Below, in pieces: positions 1 through 6,711 of a stretch of 11,299 bases of DNA. A program made the position numbers and the translations under genes. The DNA is from an uncultured Eubacteriales bacterium (GTDB lineage Bacteria; Bacillota; Clostridia; Peptostreptococcales; Anaerovoracaceae), in NCBI GenBank assembly GCA_910585135.1, contig CAJUEB010000067.1, forward strand, positions 1 through 11,299, given 5' to 3'. The notes under the pieces were generated by a model. The model worked only from the letters and a program-made list of their open reading frames with translations, searched no databases and had not been told where the DNA came from. Each line of letters opens with the position of its first letter. The first letter of the stretch is position 1.

Positions 1-590
1 ATCAGGTTTTTCTTATTTTGAAGCCTTCCCGCCGTATCACAGATCAGCACGTCTATCTTCCGCGCCTTTGCCGACTGGACAGCATCGTATATGACAGCGG
101 AAGGATCTGCGCCTTCCTGATGCTTGATCACATTAACGCCTGCCCGGTCTGCCCAGATGTCAAGCTGCTCTGCCGCCGCCGCCCGGAACGTATCCGCCGC
201 CGCCAGCATGACCGTCTTGCCTTCCTGCTTTAGCTTATAAGCGAGCTTTCCGATGGATGTCGTTTTCCCGCCGCCGTTGATCCCGATCATCAGAATGACA
301 AGCGGCGTTTCGCTGCAAAGCTGATGAGCTTCCTGTTTATTGATCAGCCCCGCGATAATTTTCCCAAGCCTGATCTTGATAACGGAAGGCTTCGTCATAT
401 TATTTGACTGGATTTCCGCCCGCAAGGTATCCACGATCTTCAAGGTGGTATCCATCCCGATATCGGAGGTGATGAGAATTTCCTCCAATTCGTCGAGAAA
501 ATCCTCATCGACGGTAGTCCGCGCCATCAGCGCATCCCCGATACGCTGTGACAGCTTTCCAAAAAAAGATTTTTTTTCTTCTCTTAACAT
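1..590 (-). CDS. ftsY: Signal recognition particle receptor FtsY, 3' end cut by window edge
   Basis: FtsY is the SRP-type GTPase that docks ribosome-SRP complexes at the membrane through Ffh, for co-translational insertion of membrane proteins. About 196 codons are visible; the family is usually 300 or more residues, so the last third of the G domain is outside the window. Seen by translation: a short helical N domain (residues 1-90); the P-loop GINGGGKT at 103-110; the SRP-GTPase motif DTFRAAAAEQL at 133-143; and DTAGR at 185-189, just before the cut. The long acidic A domain of E. coli FtsY is absent, as is usual in Gram-positives. The ATG at 590 is preceded by AAGGGAG at 597-603 with a 6-nt spacer. 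Codons 4-11 are unusually homopolymeric (A8 then T7 on the coding strand). It lies 151 nt downstream of smc, the order known from many Bacillota. Confidence 0.96.
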   Translation of the reverse strand, partial: MLREEKKSFFGKLSQRIGDALMARTTVDEDFLDELEEILITSDIGMDTTLKIVDTLRAEIQSNNMTKPSVIKIRLGKIIAGLINKQEAHQLCSETPLVILMIGINGGGKTTSIGKLAYKLKQEGKTVMLAAADTFRAAAAEQLDIWADRAGVNVIKHQEGADPSAVIYDAVQSAKARKIDVLICDTAGRLQNKKNL

Positions 591-594
591 ATAT

Positions 595-603
595 CTCTCC
601 CTT
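595..603 (-). promoter_or_regulatory. Ribosome binding site of ftsY
   Basis: The coding strand reads AAGGGAGAG and ends 4 nt before the ATG at 590. It supports this ATG over extension into the upstream gap, although the ftsY frame stays open through that gap. Confidence 0.7.
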
Positions 604-626
604 TTCGTACCATGATGCCAATGCAA

Positions 627-656
627 CGACCGCCCGGCGGTCATCACTGGCAATGC
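627..656 (-). repeat. Imperfect direct repeat, copy B, in smc-ftsY gap
   Basis: This is the second copy of GCATTGCCA-13 nt-GGCGGTCG. Its right end overlaps the 15-nt palindrome at 628-642, which copy A does not share. The 82-nt offset is not a multiple of three, so if both copies once coded for protein they now lie in different frames. Confidence 0.5.
628..642. repeat. 15-nt palindrome upstream of ftsY
   Basis: The plus strand reads gaccgcccggcggtc: 7-nt arms that are exact reverse complements around one central base. As RNA this gives a 6-bp GC-rich stem with a 3-nt loop. It ends 37 nt before the ftsY ATG. No U-run follows, so it is not an intrinsic terminator. An operator-like site or a small RNA hairpin is possible; no specific regulator can be named. 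Confidence 0.5.
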
Positions 657-708
657 ACACAATGTGGCAGCCGCCCCGTAGCTGACGCCTGCAACGCCCG
701 GAATACGG

Positions 709-738
709 CGACCGCCTTTCGGCTGCCGATGGCAATGC
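709..738 (-). repeat. Imperfect direct repeat, copy A, in smc-ftsY gap
   Basis: On the coding strand this reads GCATTGCCA, 13 nt of spacer, then GGCGGTCG. The same two words with the same 13-nt spacing recur exactly 82 nt downstream, at 627-656. Aligned by eye the copies agree at about 21 of 30 positions, with the identity concentrated at the two ends. Confidence 0.5.
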
Positions 739-741
739 GTA

Positions 742-3700
742 TCATACGGCAAAATCATCTTCCAAACTGATCGACAATACCTTGGACACGCCTTTTTCCG
801 GCATGGTAACGCCATACAATGCATCGGCATGCTCCATCGTCGCCTTCTGATGCGTCACTAACGTAAACTGTATCCCGCAGAAAGTCCGCAGGCACTCGAT
901 AAAGCGGTCGATATTCGCATCGTCAAGCGCCGCTTCCACCTCGTCCAGGATGCAAAACGGCGTAGGTTTGGCCTTTAACACCGCGAACATCAGCGCAATC
1001 GCAGTCAGCGTCTTTTCGCCACCGGAAAGAAGATTGATATTTTGCAGCTTCTTTCCCGGAGGCTGTGCAATGATATCGATATTCGACTCCAATGGATTCT
1101 GTTCATCAGAGAGGCGCAGCTCGGCGTGTCCCCCGCCGAACAGCTCCTGGAATTTTTCCTCGAAATTAATCACGATCTGATCGAAGCTTTCCTTGAATTT
1201 GACCCGGATGGTCTTATCCATGTCGTCAATCAACTTGTTTAAGCTATCCATCGCCTCCTGGATGTCCGCCTGCTGCCTGGTCAGGAATTCATACCGTTCC
1301 TTGACGGTTTCGTATTCCTCGATTGCCCCGACATTGACCTCACCCAGCTCTTTCATGCGGTTTCTGATCTGCCTGCTTTCCTTCACAGCCGAAGACATGA
1401 CGAATTCGTCGCTTTTAAAATCCACCGCCTGCACATAGGAAACCTCGAAATCCTCCCACAGCTTATCCTTGTAGCTATCTAACTGGGTCTCGTTTTTTGC
1501 ATTGCGGATCTCCAGCTCGTATCTTTGGTTTTGCAGCCCGGAAAGCTTCGCATCGACGCTCTCTTTCTCTGCCCCAAGCTGTGCGATGTCTTTCGCAAGC
1601 TCGGCCTTTTCCGCCGCTGCCGCTTCCAGCCGGGCTTCAAGCGCAGATTTTTCCGCCCGCCCGTTTTGAATCAAATCGTCCATGTTCTCCTGTCCGGAAA
1701 CGATGCCCTTTTTTTCCGCTTCCAAATGATCAAGCTGCCTGTACCTGCTGTCGATATCCGACTCGATTTCCTTTAAAGCCGCCGCGATGCGCTGTTCCAT
1801 GGAATCCACATATTCTTTTTCCTTCTCGCAGTTGCCGACGGCGATTTTTGCGGATGTGATCGTCTCGGAAAGCGCATCGAACGCCGCTTTCTTTTCGTTG
1901 TATTCCGCCAACTTCTCCCCGCCAGCTTCTTCCGCCCTCCGAAGGGCAGCCATATCCCGCTCGATATCCGCCTCACGCTTTTTGATCATCGCCTGCGAAT
2001 TTTCCTGCTCAGCTTCGATATGCGCTAGCTCCCTCGCCAGCTTATCGCTGCTGGCCTTTCGATCCTTTAAGACGCTCTCCGCCAGCTTTTCTTCATTTTC
2101 TACCGTCAAAAGCCGATGTTCCTGCTGCCTGATTTCCGCCTCCAGCTTATTTCTCGTCTCGGAAAATGCAGCGATGCTCTCCCGAAGCACAGAAATCCTG
2201 TCGTTATCTTTCTGCCGCTTGCTCTCCTTTTCGGCGATTTCCTTCTCCAGCGCGGCGATTTCTGCTTTCCGATCCAATATGTTAGCCGTTTTATGCCTGT
2301 ACCTGCCGCCTGTGATCGCGCCGCTCGCATTCACGACTTCTCCATCCAGCGTCACGAACCGGTATCCGGCGGCTTGCTTTGACATTTTGACCGCATTGTC
2401 CATATGATCCACTAAAACGACCCTGCCCAGCAAGTATTCTACGATATTCTTATACTTGCCCGCATATTCCACACAGTCAGGACCAAAGCCGATGAAACCC
2501 GGCCTGCTTGCGATCGCATTGTCACGGCGGGAGATCCCTTTGATCGAGCTTACCGGCAGAAAGGTGACCCTGCCTGCCTTGTTTGCCTTGAGCGAGCTGA
2601 TCGCAGCCTTCGCCGCCGCATCATCATCGCATACGATATTTTGCAGCGAGCCGCCCAGTACCGTCTCGATTGCCGTCTCATAACCCTCGGGAACCTTAAC
2701 CAGCTCCGCCACAACGCCGTGAATCCCGGCAAGACCCGATTTCATCACGTGTTTTACGGCATAGTAATATCCTTCATAATTGCTTTCCATCTCCTCGATG
2801 GTCTTTTTTCGCGCGGAAAGCTTGCCCAGGGAAATACGCAGCTCTTCCACTGCCGCAGAAAGCGCCTTTTCCTCCTCCTGCTGCTTCGCAAACCCGGTGC
2901 GCTTTTCCGCAGCCTGTAGCTTTAAATCCTGCAAATATTCCAGGATTTCCTTCTTTTCGTTTTTCGTGCGGCTAAGCCTGTCCAGCGTTTCTTTATTGCT
3001 GTCGTCGCCCAAGTCTCGCTCGGAAAGCAGATCCGCCTTCCGCCGTTTTAGCGTTTCCTGCAACATCTGTAAGCTGCTGATTTCCGCTTTTCCTGCATTG
3101 ACAGAGGCCGTAAGCTCGAAAACATCATTCTTGTGCTGCTCAGACTTGTCCATGAGGATCGTCATTTCCTGGGAAATCGCGTCGTATTCCGCCATCCGCT
3201 GCCGAAGATCCCTGTTTGCCACAAGAAGCTTTTCTGCTAACGCTTCTTTTCTTGCCAAATGCTCGCTGCTGCCTTCCTGCTCCTTCGCTTTCTTGCTGGC
3301 AAGCTGCTCAATTTCCGCCTTGAGCCTGACGCTGTTTTGCCCGATGGCGGACAGCTTTTCCTGATCGACCTGGCTCTGGTTCACCATGGCATTCAATTCT
3401 TCTACGGTATGCATCAGCTTTTCCCTGATTTCCGCAGACGCAGCCTCAAGAGCTTCGCTCTTTTTCTGATATGCCGCTATACTTTGTTCCGTCTCATCTT
3501 TCATCCCTTTCATATGGCTAATCGAAGCTTGCAGCTCGTCCAGGTCTTCCTTTATATATTCGTTTTTCTGTTCGAGGTTTTCGATATTTTTAAGAATGAT
3601 ATTGATTTCAAGTACCTTGTATCTGTCTCGTAGGCTTATGTATTCCTTAGCTTTGATGCTGTCCTCGCGCAGTCCGCCGATCCGGCCTTCAATTTCCCCG

Positions 3701-4284
3701 ATAATATCCCGTACACGTTCCATGTTGGCTTCCGTAGACGCCAGTTTTCTCTCGGACTCTGCCTTTTTCGTCCGGTACATCACGATTCCGGCAGCCTCTT
3801 CAAAGATTTCGCGCCGGCTTTCCGTCTTGTTGCTGAGAATATCCGAAATTTTTCCCTGCCCGATCAAAGAATAGCCATCGACGCCGATCCCGGTATCCAT
3901 GATCAGTTCCCGGATATCCCGCAGCCTGCACTGATTGCCATTAATATGATATTCGCTTTCCCCGGAGCGGAACATGCGCCTCGTTAAAGCGACTTCCTTA
4001 TAATCGATCGGAAGACTCTCGTCGGCATTGTCAATCACCAGCGTAACCTCTGCCATCCCTCTGGATTTCCTGCTGGAAGTCCCCGAAAAAATGACTTCCT
4101 CCATCTTTCCGCCGCGCAGCATCCTCGGGCTCTGCTCTCCCAGCACCCATCTGATGGCGTCGCTGATGTTGCTCTTGCCGCTTCCGTTTGGTCCCACAAT
4201 GCAAGTGATGCCCTTGTTAAATTCGATCACGACCGGCTCTGCAAAGGATTTGAAACCGTGCATTTCGATTTTCTTAAAATACAT
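742..4284 (-). CDS. smc: Chromosome segregation ATPase SMC
   Basis: SMC dimers, with ScpA and ScpB, form the bacterial condensin that loads at parS/ParB and extrudes DNA loops to align and separate sister chromosomes. The protein has 1180 residues, a normal full length (about 1170-1190). Visible in order: N-terminal head with Walker A GPNGSGKS at 31-38 and Q-loop glutamine at 143; a long Glu/Lys/Ala-rich coiled coil (about 170-500); the hinge (about 505-670) with the Gly-rich GAITGG near 655; the returning coiled coil (about 670-1000); and the C-terminal head with signature LSGGEK near 1086-1091, Walker B ILDEVEAALD near 1112 and the H-loop VTHQKATM near 1143. The residue after the H-loop histidine is Gln where Arg is common. 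The ATG at 4284 lies inside the 3' end of rnc (11-nt overlap) behind an AAAGGG-like site, so translation is probably coupled to rnc. No frameshift or truncation is seen. scpA and scpB are not in the window. Confidence 0.98.
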   Translation of the reverse strand: MYFKKIEMHGFKSFAEPVVIEFNKGITCIVGPNGSGKSNISDAIRWVLGEQSPRMLRGGKMEEVIFSGTSSRKSRGMAEVTLVIDNADESLPIDYKEVALTRRMFRSGESEYHINGNQCRLRDIRELIMDTGIGVDGYSLIGQGKISDILSNKTESRREIFEEAAGIVMYRTKKAESERKLASTEANMERVRDIIGEIEGRIGGLREDSIKAKEYISLRDRYKVLEINIILKNIENLEQKNEYIKEDLDELQASISHMKGMKDETEQSIAAYQKKSEALEAASAEIREKLMHTVEELNAMVNQSQVDQEKLSAIGQNSVRLKAEIEQLASKKAKEQEGSSEHLARKEALAEKLLVANRDLRQRMAEYDAISQEMTILMDKSEQHKNDVFELTASVNAGKAEISSLQMLQETLKRRKADLLSERDLGDDSNKETLDRLSRTKNEKKEILEYLQDLKLQAAEKRTGFAKQQEEEKALSAAVEELRISLGKLSARKKTIEEMESNYEGYYYAVKHVMKSGLAGIHGVVAELVKVPEGYETAIETVLGGSLQNIVCDDDAAAKAAISSLKANKAGRVTFLPVSSIKGISRRDNAIASRPGFIGFGPDCVEYAGKYKNIVEYLLGRVVLVDHMDNAVKMSKQAAGYRFVTLDGEVVNASGAITGGRYRHKTANILDRKAEIAALEKEIAEKESKRQKDNDRISVLRESIAAFSETRNKLEAEIRQQEHRLLTVENEEKLAESVLKDRKASSDKLARELAHIEAEQENSQAMIKKREADIERDMAALRRAEEAGGEKLAEYNEKKAAFDALSETITSAKIAVGNCEKEKEYVDSMEQRIAAALKEIESDIDSRYRQLDHLEAEKKGIVSGQENMDDLIQNGRAEKSALEARLEAAAAEKAELAKDIAQLGAEKESVDAKLSGLQNQRYELEIRNAKNETQLDSYKDKLWEDFEVSYVQAVDFKSDEFVMSSAVKESRQIRNRMKELGEVNVGAIEEYETVKERYEFLTRQQADIQEAMDSLNKLIDDMDKTIRVKFKESFDQIVINFEEKFQELFGGGHAELRLSDEQNPLESNIDIIAQPPGKKLQNINLLSGGEKTLTAIALMFAVLKAKPTPFCILDEVEAALDDANIDRFIECLRTFCGIQFTLVTHQKATMEHADALYGVTMPEKGVSKVLSISLEDDFAV

Positions 4285-4969
4285 TCATTTCCCTTTCCAT
4301 CATCGCCTCCGCCGCGCACTGCTCCGCCTGTTTCTTGCTCTTGCCCTGCCCCGTGGCCTGCGGCTTTCCCTCTACTGAAAGCTGCACGAGGAAGGTCTTG
4401 TCGTGGTCAGGTCCGCTTTCCTGAAGTAACTCGTATTTGATATCGGTGATTCCCTGGCTCTGCAACTTTTCCTGCAAGGCGGTCTTATAATCCGTCACCA
4501 CGTATTTCCCGTGTCTGGCATCGTCGATCGCCTGCTCAAAAAGAGCCAGTACCACCTGTTTTGCCGCCTCAAAGCCGCCGTCCAAGTAAACTGCCCCGAA
4601 GATCGCTTCCATCGTATCCGCCAGGATCGACTCCCGCTGCCTTCCGCCGCTCCGTTCCTCTCCATGCCCAAGCAATAGATGATCGCCGATGCAAAGAGCC
4701 AAGGCCACCTTCGCCAGGGATTTTTCACAAACGAGCGTTGCTCTCGTCCTCGACAAGAAGCCTTCTTCCTTGCGCGGAAACATCTTGTACAGCGCTTCCC
4801 CGATGATCGCATCGAAAAACGCATCGCCTAAAAATTCAAGCCGCTCGTTGCTCTGCCCTTCGCGGTTGCACTCCTTCATATACGAGCTGTGGGTAACGGC
4901 GTTCTCCAAAAGACTCCGGTCATGAAACTGATAATTGATTTTTTCTTCAAGCAGCCGAATGTTGTTCAT
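4274..4969 (-). CDS. rnc: Ribonuclease III
   Basis: RNase III cuts double-stranded RNA, releasing 16S and 23S rRNA precursors from the primary transcript and processing some mRNAs and antisense duplexes. The 231-residue length is typical. The catalytic domain (about 1-150) carries the signature NERLEFLGDA at 41-50; the Mg2+-binding acidic residues read as E45, D49, D118 and E121 by family alignment. A double-stranded RNA-binding domain follows (about 157-227), ending in the Lys/Ala-rich helix GKSKKQAEQCAAEAMM. Just after the signature this protein has Phe-Phe (51-52) where small aliphatic residues are usual, a mild divergence outside the metal ligands. It starts 18 nt after plsX; GGAG lies 11 nt upstream of the ATG and GAGGGG only 2 nt upstream, so the exact ribosome binding site is ambiguous. 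Its stop overlaps the smc start. In many Bacillota acpP sits just upstream; here it does not. Confidence 0.98.
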   Translation of the reverse strand: MNNIRLLEEKINYQFHDRSLLENAVTHSSYMKECNREGQSNERLEFLGDAFFDAIIGEALYKMFPRKEEGFLSRTRATLVCEKSLAKVALALCIGDHLLLGHGEERSGGRQRESILADTMEAIFGAVYLDGGFEAAKQVVLALFEQAIDDARHGKYVVTDYKTALQEKLQSQGITDIKYELLQESGPDHDKTFLVQLSVEGKPQATGQGKSKKQAEQCAAEAMMEREMNVF

Positions 4970-4987
4970 CGCCCCTCTTTCTCCTTC

Positions 4988-6022
4988 TTACGCATCCTGT
5001 TCTTCTTCATCCTTTTCGATGGTTTCTTCCAGATCCAACATGGAAGTTCTAATGATGTCCACCACATTTTCCGATCCATACGGAATGCCCTTGATGATGG
5101 CATTTTTTACCGCGCTGGCAGTCGAAGAGCCATGAAATTTGATCACCGGCCCGTTTACACCCAAAATCGGTGCGCCGCCGTACTCTTCATAATCAAAATC
5201 GCCCTTTAACTCTTCAAGCTGCGGTTTTAACATCAACGCCGCCATTTTTGTTTTCAAGTTCGTCATGAGCTTGTTTTTCACAACGTTTAAAATATTCATG
5301 GCAAGACCTTCCGAAAGCTTGAGGATCACATTACCCACAAATCCATCGCATACGATCACATCGCATGCGCCTTTTGGCAGCTCCCTGGCCTCCACATTGC
5401 CGATAAAATGAACCGGCGCCATCTTAAACCTCCGATGCGCATCTTTCGTAACGCTTGTCCCTTTACTTTCCTCTGCCCCCAGGTTCACAAGTCCTACGCT
5501 GGGATTTGGACGACCCCAAACCTTTTCAATATAAATGCTGCCCATAAGGCCATATTCCAGCAGATGATGCGCCTTGGCCTCTGCGCTTGCACCTGCATCC
5601 ACCAGAAGCGATGGCTCATAGCCAAGACATGGATAGATGCTGGCCAGAACCGGCCGGTCGATTCCGTCAATGCGATCCAAAATCATCCGTGACCCCACGA
5701 CCAGCGCACCCGTATTGCCGCCGGAAAGAAACAGATCGCCTTCTCCATCCCGCAGCATACAAAGTCCCACGACCATGGAAGCATCCGGCTTGCGCCTGAT
5801 CGCCTTTACCGGACTGTCCTCCATCGTAATCACGTCGCCTGCGTGGACGACTTTAATATTATCTCCTTGAAAGCCGCACGTTTCAAGCTCGGCTTTGATT
5901 TCATCTTCCTTGCCGACGATGATGATCTCATGCTCCTTGATCTCGCCTGCCGCCCAAACTGCGCCCTTTACCGTTTCGCGAGGCGCATTGTCTCCTCCCA
6001 TGCCATCGAGAATAATCCTCAT
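4988..6022 (-). CDS. plsX: Phosphate acyltransferase PlsX
   Basis: PlsX converts acyl-ACP and inorganic phosphate to acyl-phosphate, which PlsY then uses to acylate glycerol-3-phosphate in the first step of phospholipid synthesis. It is a peripheral membrane enzyme. The 344 residues are a normal length. Family features seen: the N-terminal LDGMGGDNAP at 5-14, SGGNTGALV at 100-108, the conserved GLVNLGAEESKGT stretch at 177-189, VCDGFVGNVILK at 224-235, and YGGAPILGVNG near 281-291. The C-terminus is strongly acidic (EKDEEEQDA). The ATG at 6022 is preceded by AAGGAGG (6028-6034) with a 5-nt spacer. It follows rpe by 11 nt and precedes rnc by 18 nt. The fapR and fabD/fabG/acpP genes that often flank plsX in Bacillota are absent on both sides. 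Confidence 0.98.
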   Translation of the reverse strand: MRIILDGMGGDNAPRETVKGAVWAAGEIKEHEIIIVGKEDEIKAELETCGFQGDNIKVVHAGDVITMEDSPVKAIRRKPDASMVVGLCMLRDGEGDLFLSGGNTGALVVGSRMILDRIDGIDRPVLASIYPCLGYEPSLLVDAGASAEAKAHHLLEYGLMGSIYIEKVWGRPNPSVGLVNLGAEESKGTSVTKDAHRRFKMAPVHFIGNVEARELPKGACDVIVCDGFVGNVILKLSEGLAMNILNVVKNKLMTNLKTKMAALMLKPQLEELKGDFDYEEYGGAPILGVNGPVIKFHGSSTASAVKNAIIKGIPYGSENVVDIIRTSMLDLEETIEKDEEEQDA

Positions 6023-6027
6023 GTTTT

Positions 6028-6034
6028 CCTCCTT
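6028..6034 (-). promoter_or_regulatory. Ribosome binding site of plsX
   Basis: The coding strand reads AAGGAGG, 5 nt upstream of the plsX ATG. Its first base is also the last base of the rpe stop codon, so the two genes are packed as tightly as a full ribosome binding site allows. Confidence 0.85.
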
Positions 6035-6696
6035 TATAACCCGCCTTTTAAAATATCCAAGAATTCCCGCGTCCTTTGTTCTGGTCTTTCGGCGCCAAAG
6101 ACCGATGAACCCGCGACGATGATTTCCACGCCGGAGTCTACTGCCTCCTCGACATTCCCCAAGGTAATGCCACCGTCTATTTCTATCTTAAAATCCATAG
6201 TATTTTCCTGTTTGATGCGGCGAAGCTCCTTTGCCTTCGCAAGCACGGAAGGAATCAGCTTCTGTCCGCCAAATCCCGGATTGACCGACATCAGCAGCAC
6301 CATGTCCACATCTGCCAAAATACAGTCAAGCGTAGTCAGCGGTGTTGCCGGATTGACAGCAACGCCTGCCTTTATGCCCAGCGATTTAATATGGGAAATC
6401 GTTCGGTTCAGGTGAACGCAGGCCTCCTGATGCACTGTGATATATTCCGTCTGCTCCGTTGCAAAATCCGCCAGATACCGATCCGGCTCTTCGATCATCA
6501 AATGCACATCAAACGGCATCTCCGTCTTGCCGCAAAGGCTTTTCATAACGGGTGCGCCAAAGCTGATGTTGGGGACGAAATGCCCGTCCATCACATCCAC
6601 ATGGATCAAGTGCGCTCCGCCTGCCTCGATCTCTTTAACGCTTTCTGCCAGCCTTGAAAAATCCGCTGATAAAATTGATGGCGCTAATTGTAGCAT
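6034..6696 (-). CDS. rpe: Ribulose-phosphate 3-epimerase
   Basis: This cytoplasmic enzyme interconverts D-ribulose 5-phosphate and D-xylulose 5-phosphate in the pentose phosphate pathway. The 220 residues form the usual single TIM-barrel domain. Seen: the N-terminal LAPSILSADF at 4-13; HVDVMDGHFVPN at 32-43 with metal ligand H32 and catalytic D34; DVHLM with H65; the SVNPGFGGQ loop at 137-145; and IDGGI at 173-177 with catalytic D174. The phosphate-binding end is AGSSVFG at 195-201. The ATG at 6696 is preceded by GAGGAGG (6705-6711), placed directly after the rsgA stop, with an 8-nt spacer. In B. subtilis, rpe also follows the rsgA orthologue (cpgA), but thiN comes next; here plsX follows at once. 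All catalytic residues are present. Confidence 0.98.
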   Translation of the reverse strand: MLQLAPSILSADFSRLAESVKEIEAGGAHLIHVDVMDGHFVPNISFGAPVMKSLCGKTEMPFDVHLMIEEPDRYLADFATEQTEYITVHQEACVHLNRTISHIKSLGIKAGVAVNPATPLTTLDCILADVDMVLLMSVNPGFGGQKLIPSVLAKAKELRRIKQENTMDFKIEIDGGITLGNVEEAVDSGVEIIVAGSSVFGAERPEQRTREFLDILKGGL

Positions 6697-6711
6697 GAGC
6701 GTATCCTCCTC

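Larger units (their letters stand above)
591..741 (-). other. GC-rich 151-nt gap between smc and ftsY with repeats, no established gene
   Basis: This is the only intergenic stretch over 25 nt. By hand count it is about 60% GC (91 of 151), richer than its flanks. On the coding strand it holds two imperfect direct repeats, a 15-nt near-perfect palindrome, and an 8-nt inverted pair (GGCAGCCG at 720-727 and CGGCTGCC at 666-673). No sigma-A -35/-10 pair and no hairpin with a following U-run could be recognised, so neither a promoter nor a terminator is called. A 33-codon ORF (745-644) begins with ATG overlapping the smc stop as ATGA, but it has no ribosome binding site and no recognisable product. 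The frame of ftsY is also open across the gap. The stretch may be a structured leader, a decayed small gene or plain spacer. Confidence 0.5.

Noticed and set aside
561..577. A7-GA-T8 tract as an intrinsic terminator
   Set aside because: It lies inside the ftsY coding sequence, the stem would be pure A-U, and there is no GC-rich hairpin before the U-run.
505..735. 76-codon minus-strand frame spanning the smc-ftsY gap into ftsY
   Set aside because: Starts at a TTG without a clear ribosome binding site and runs out of frame into real ftsY codons. Not called as a gene, though its middle is discussed under the gap.
1787..2407. 206-codon Ser-rich open frame on the plus strand
   Set aside because: Antisense to the SMC coiled coil. 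Repeated Glu/Lys/Ala codons read backwards give Ser/Phe/Leu-rich shadows with no domain.
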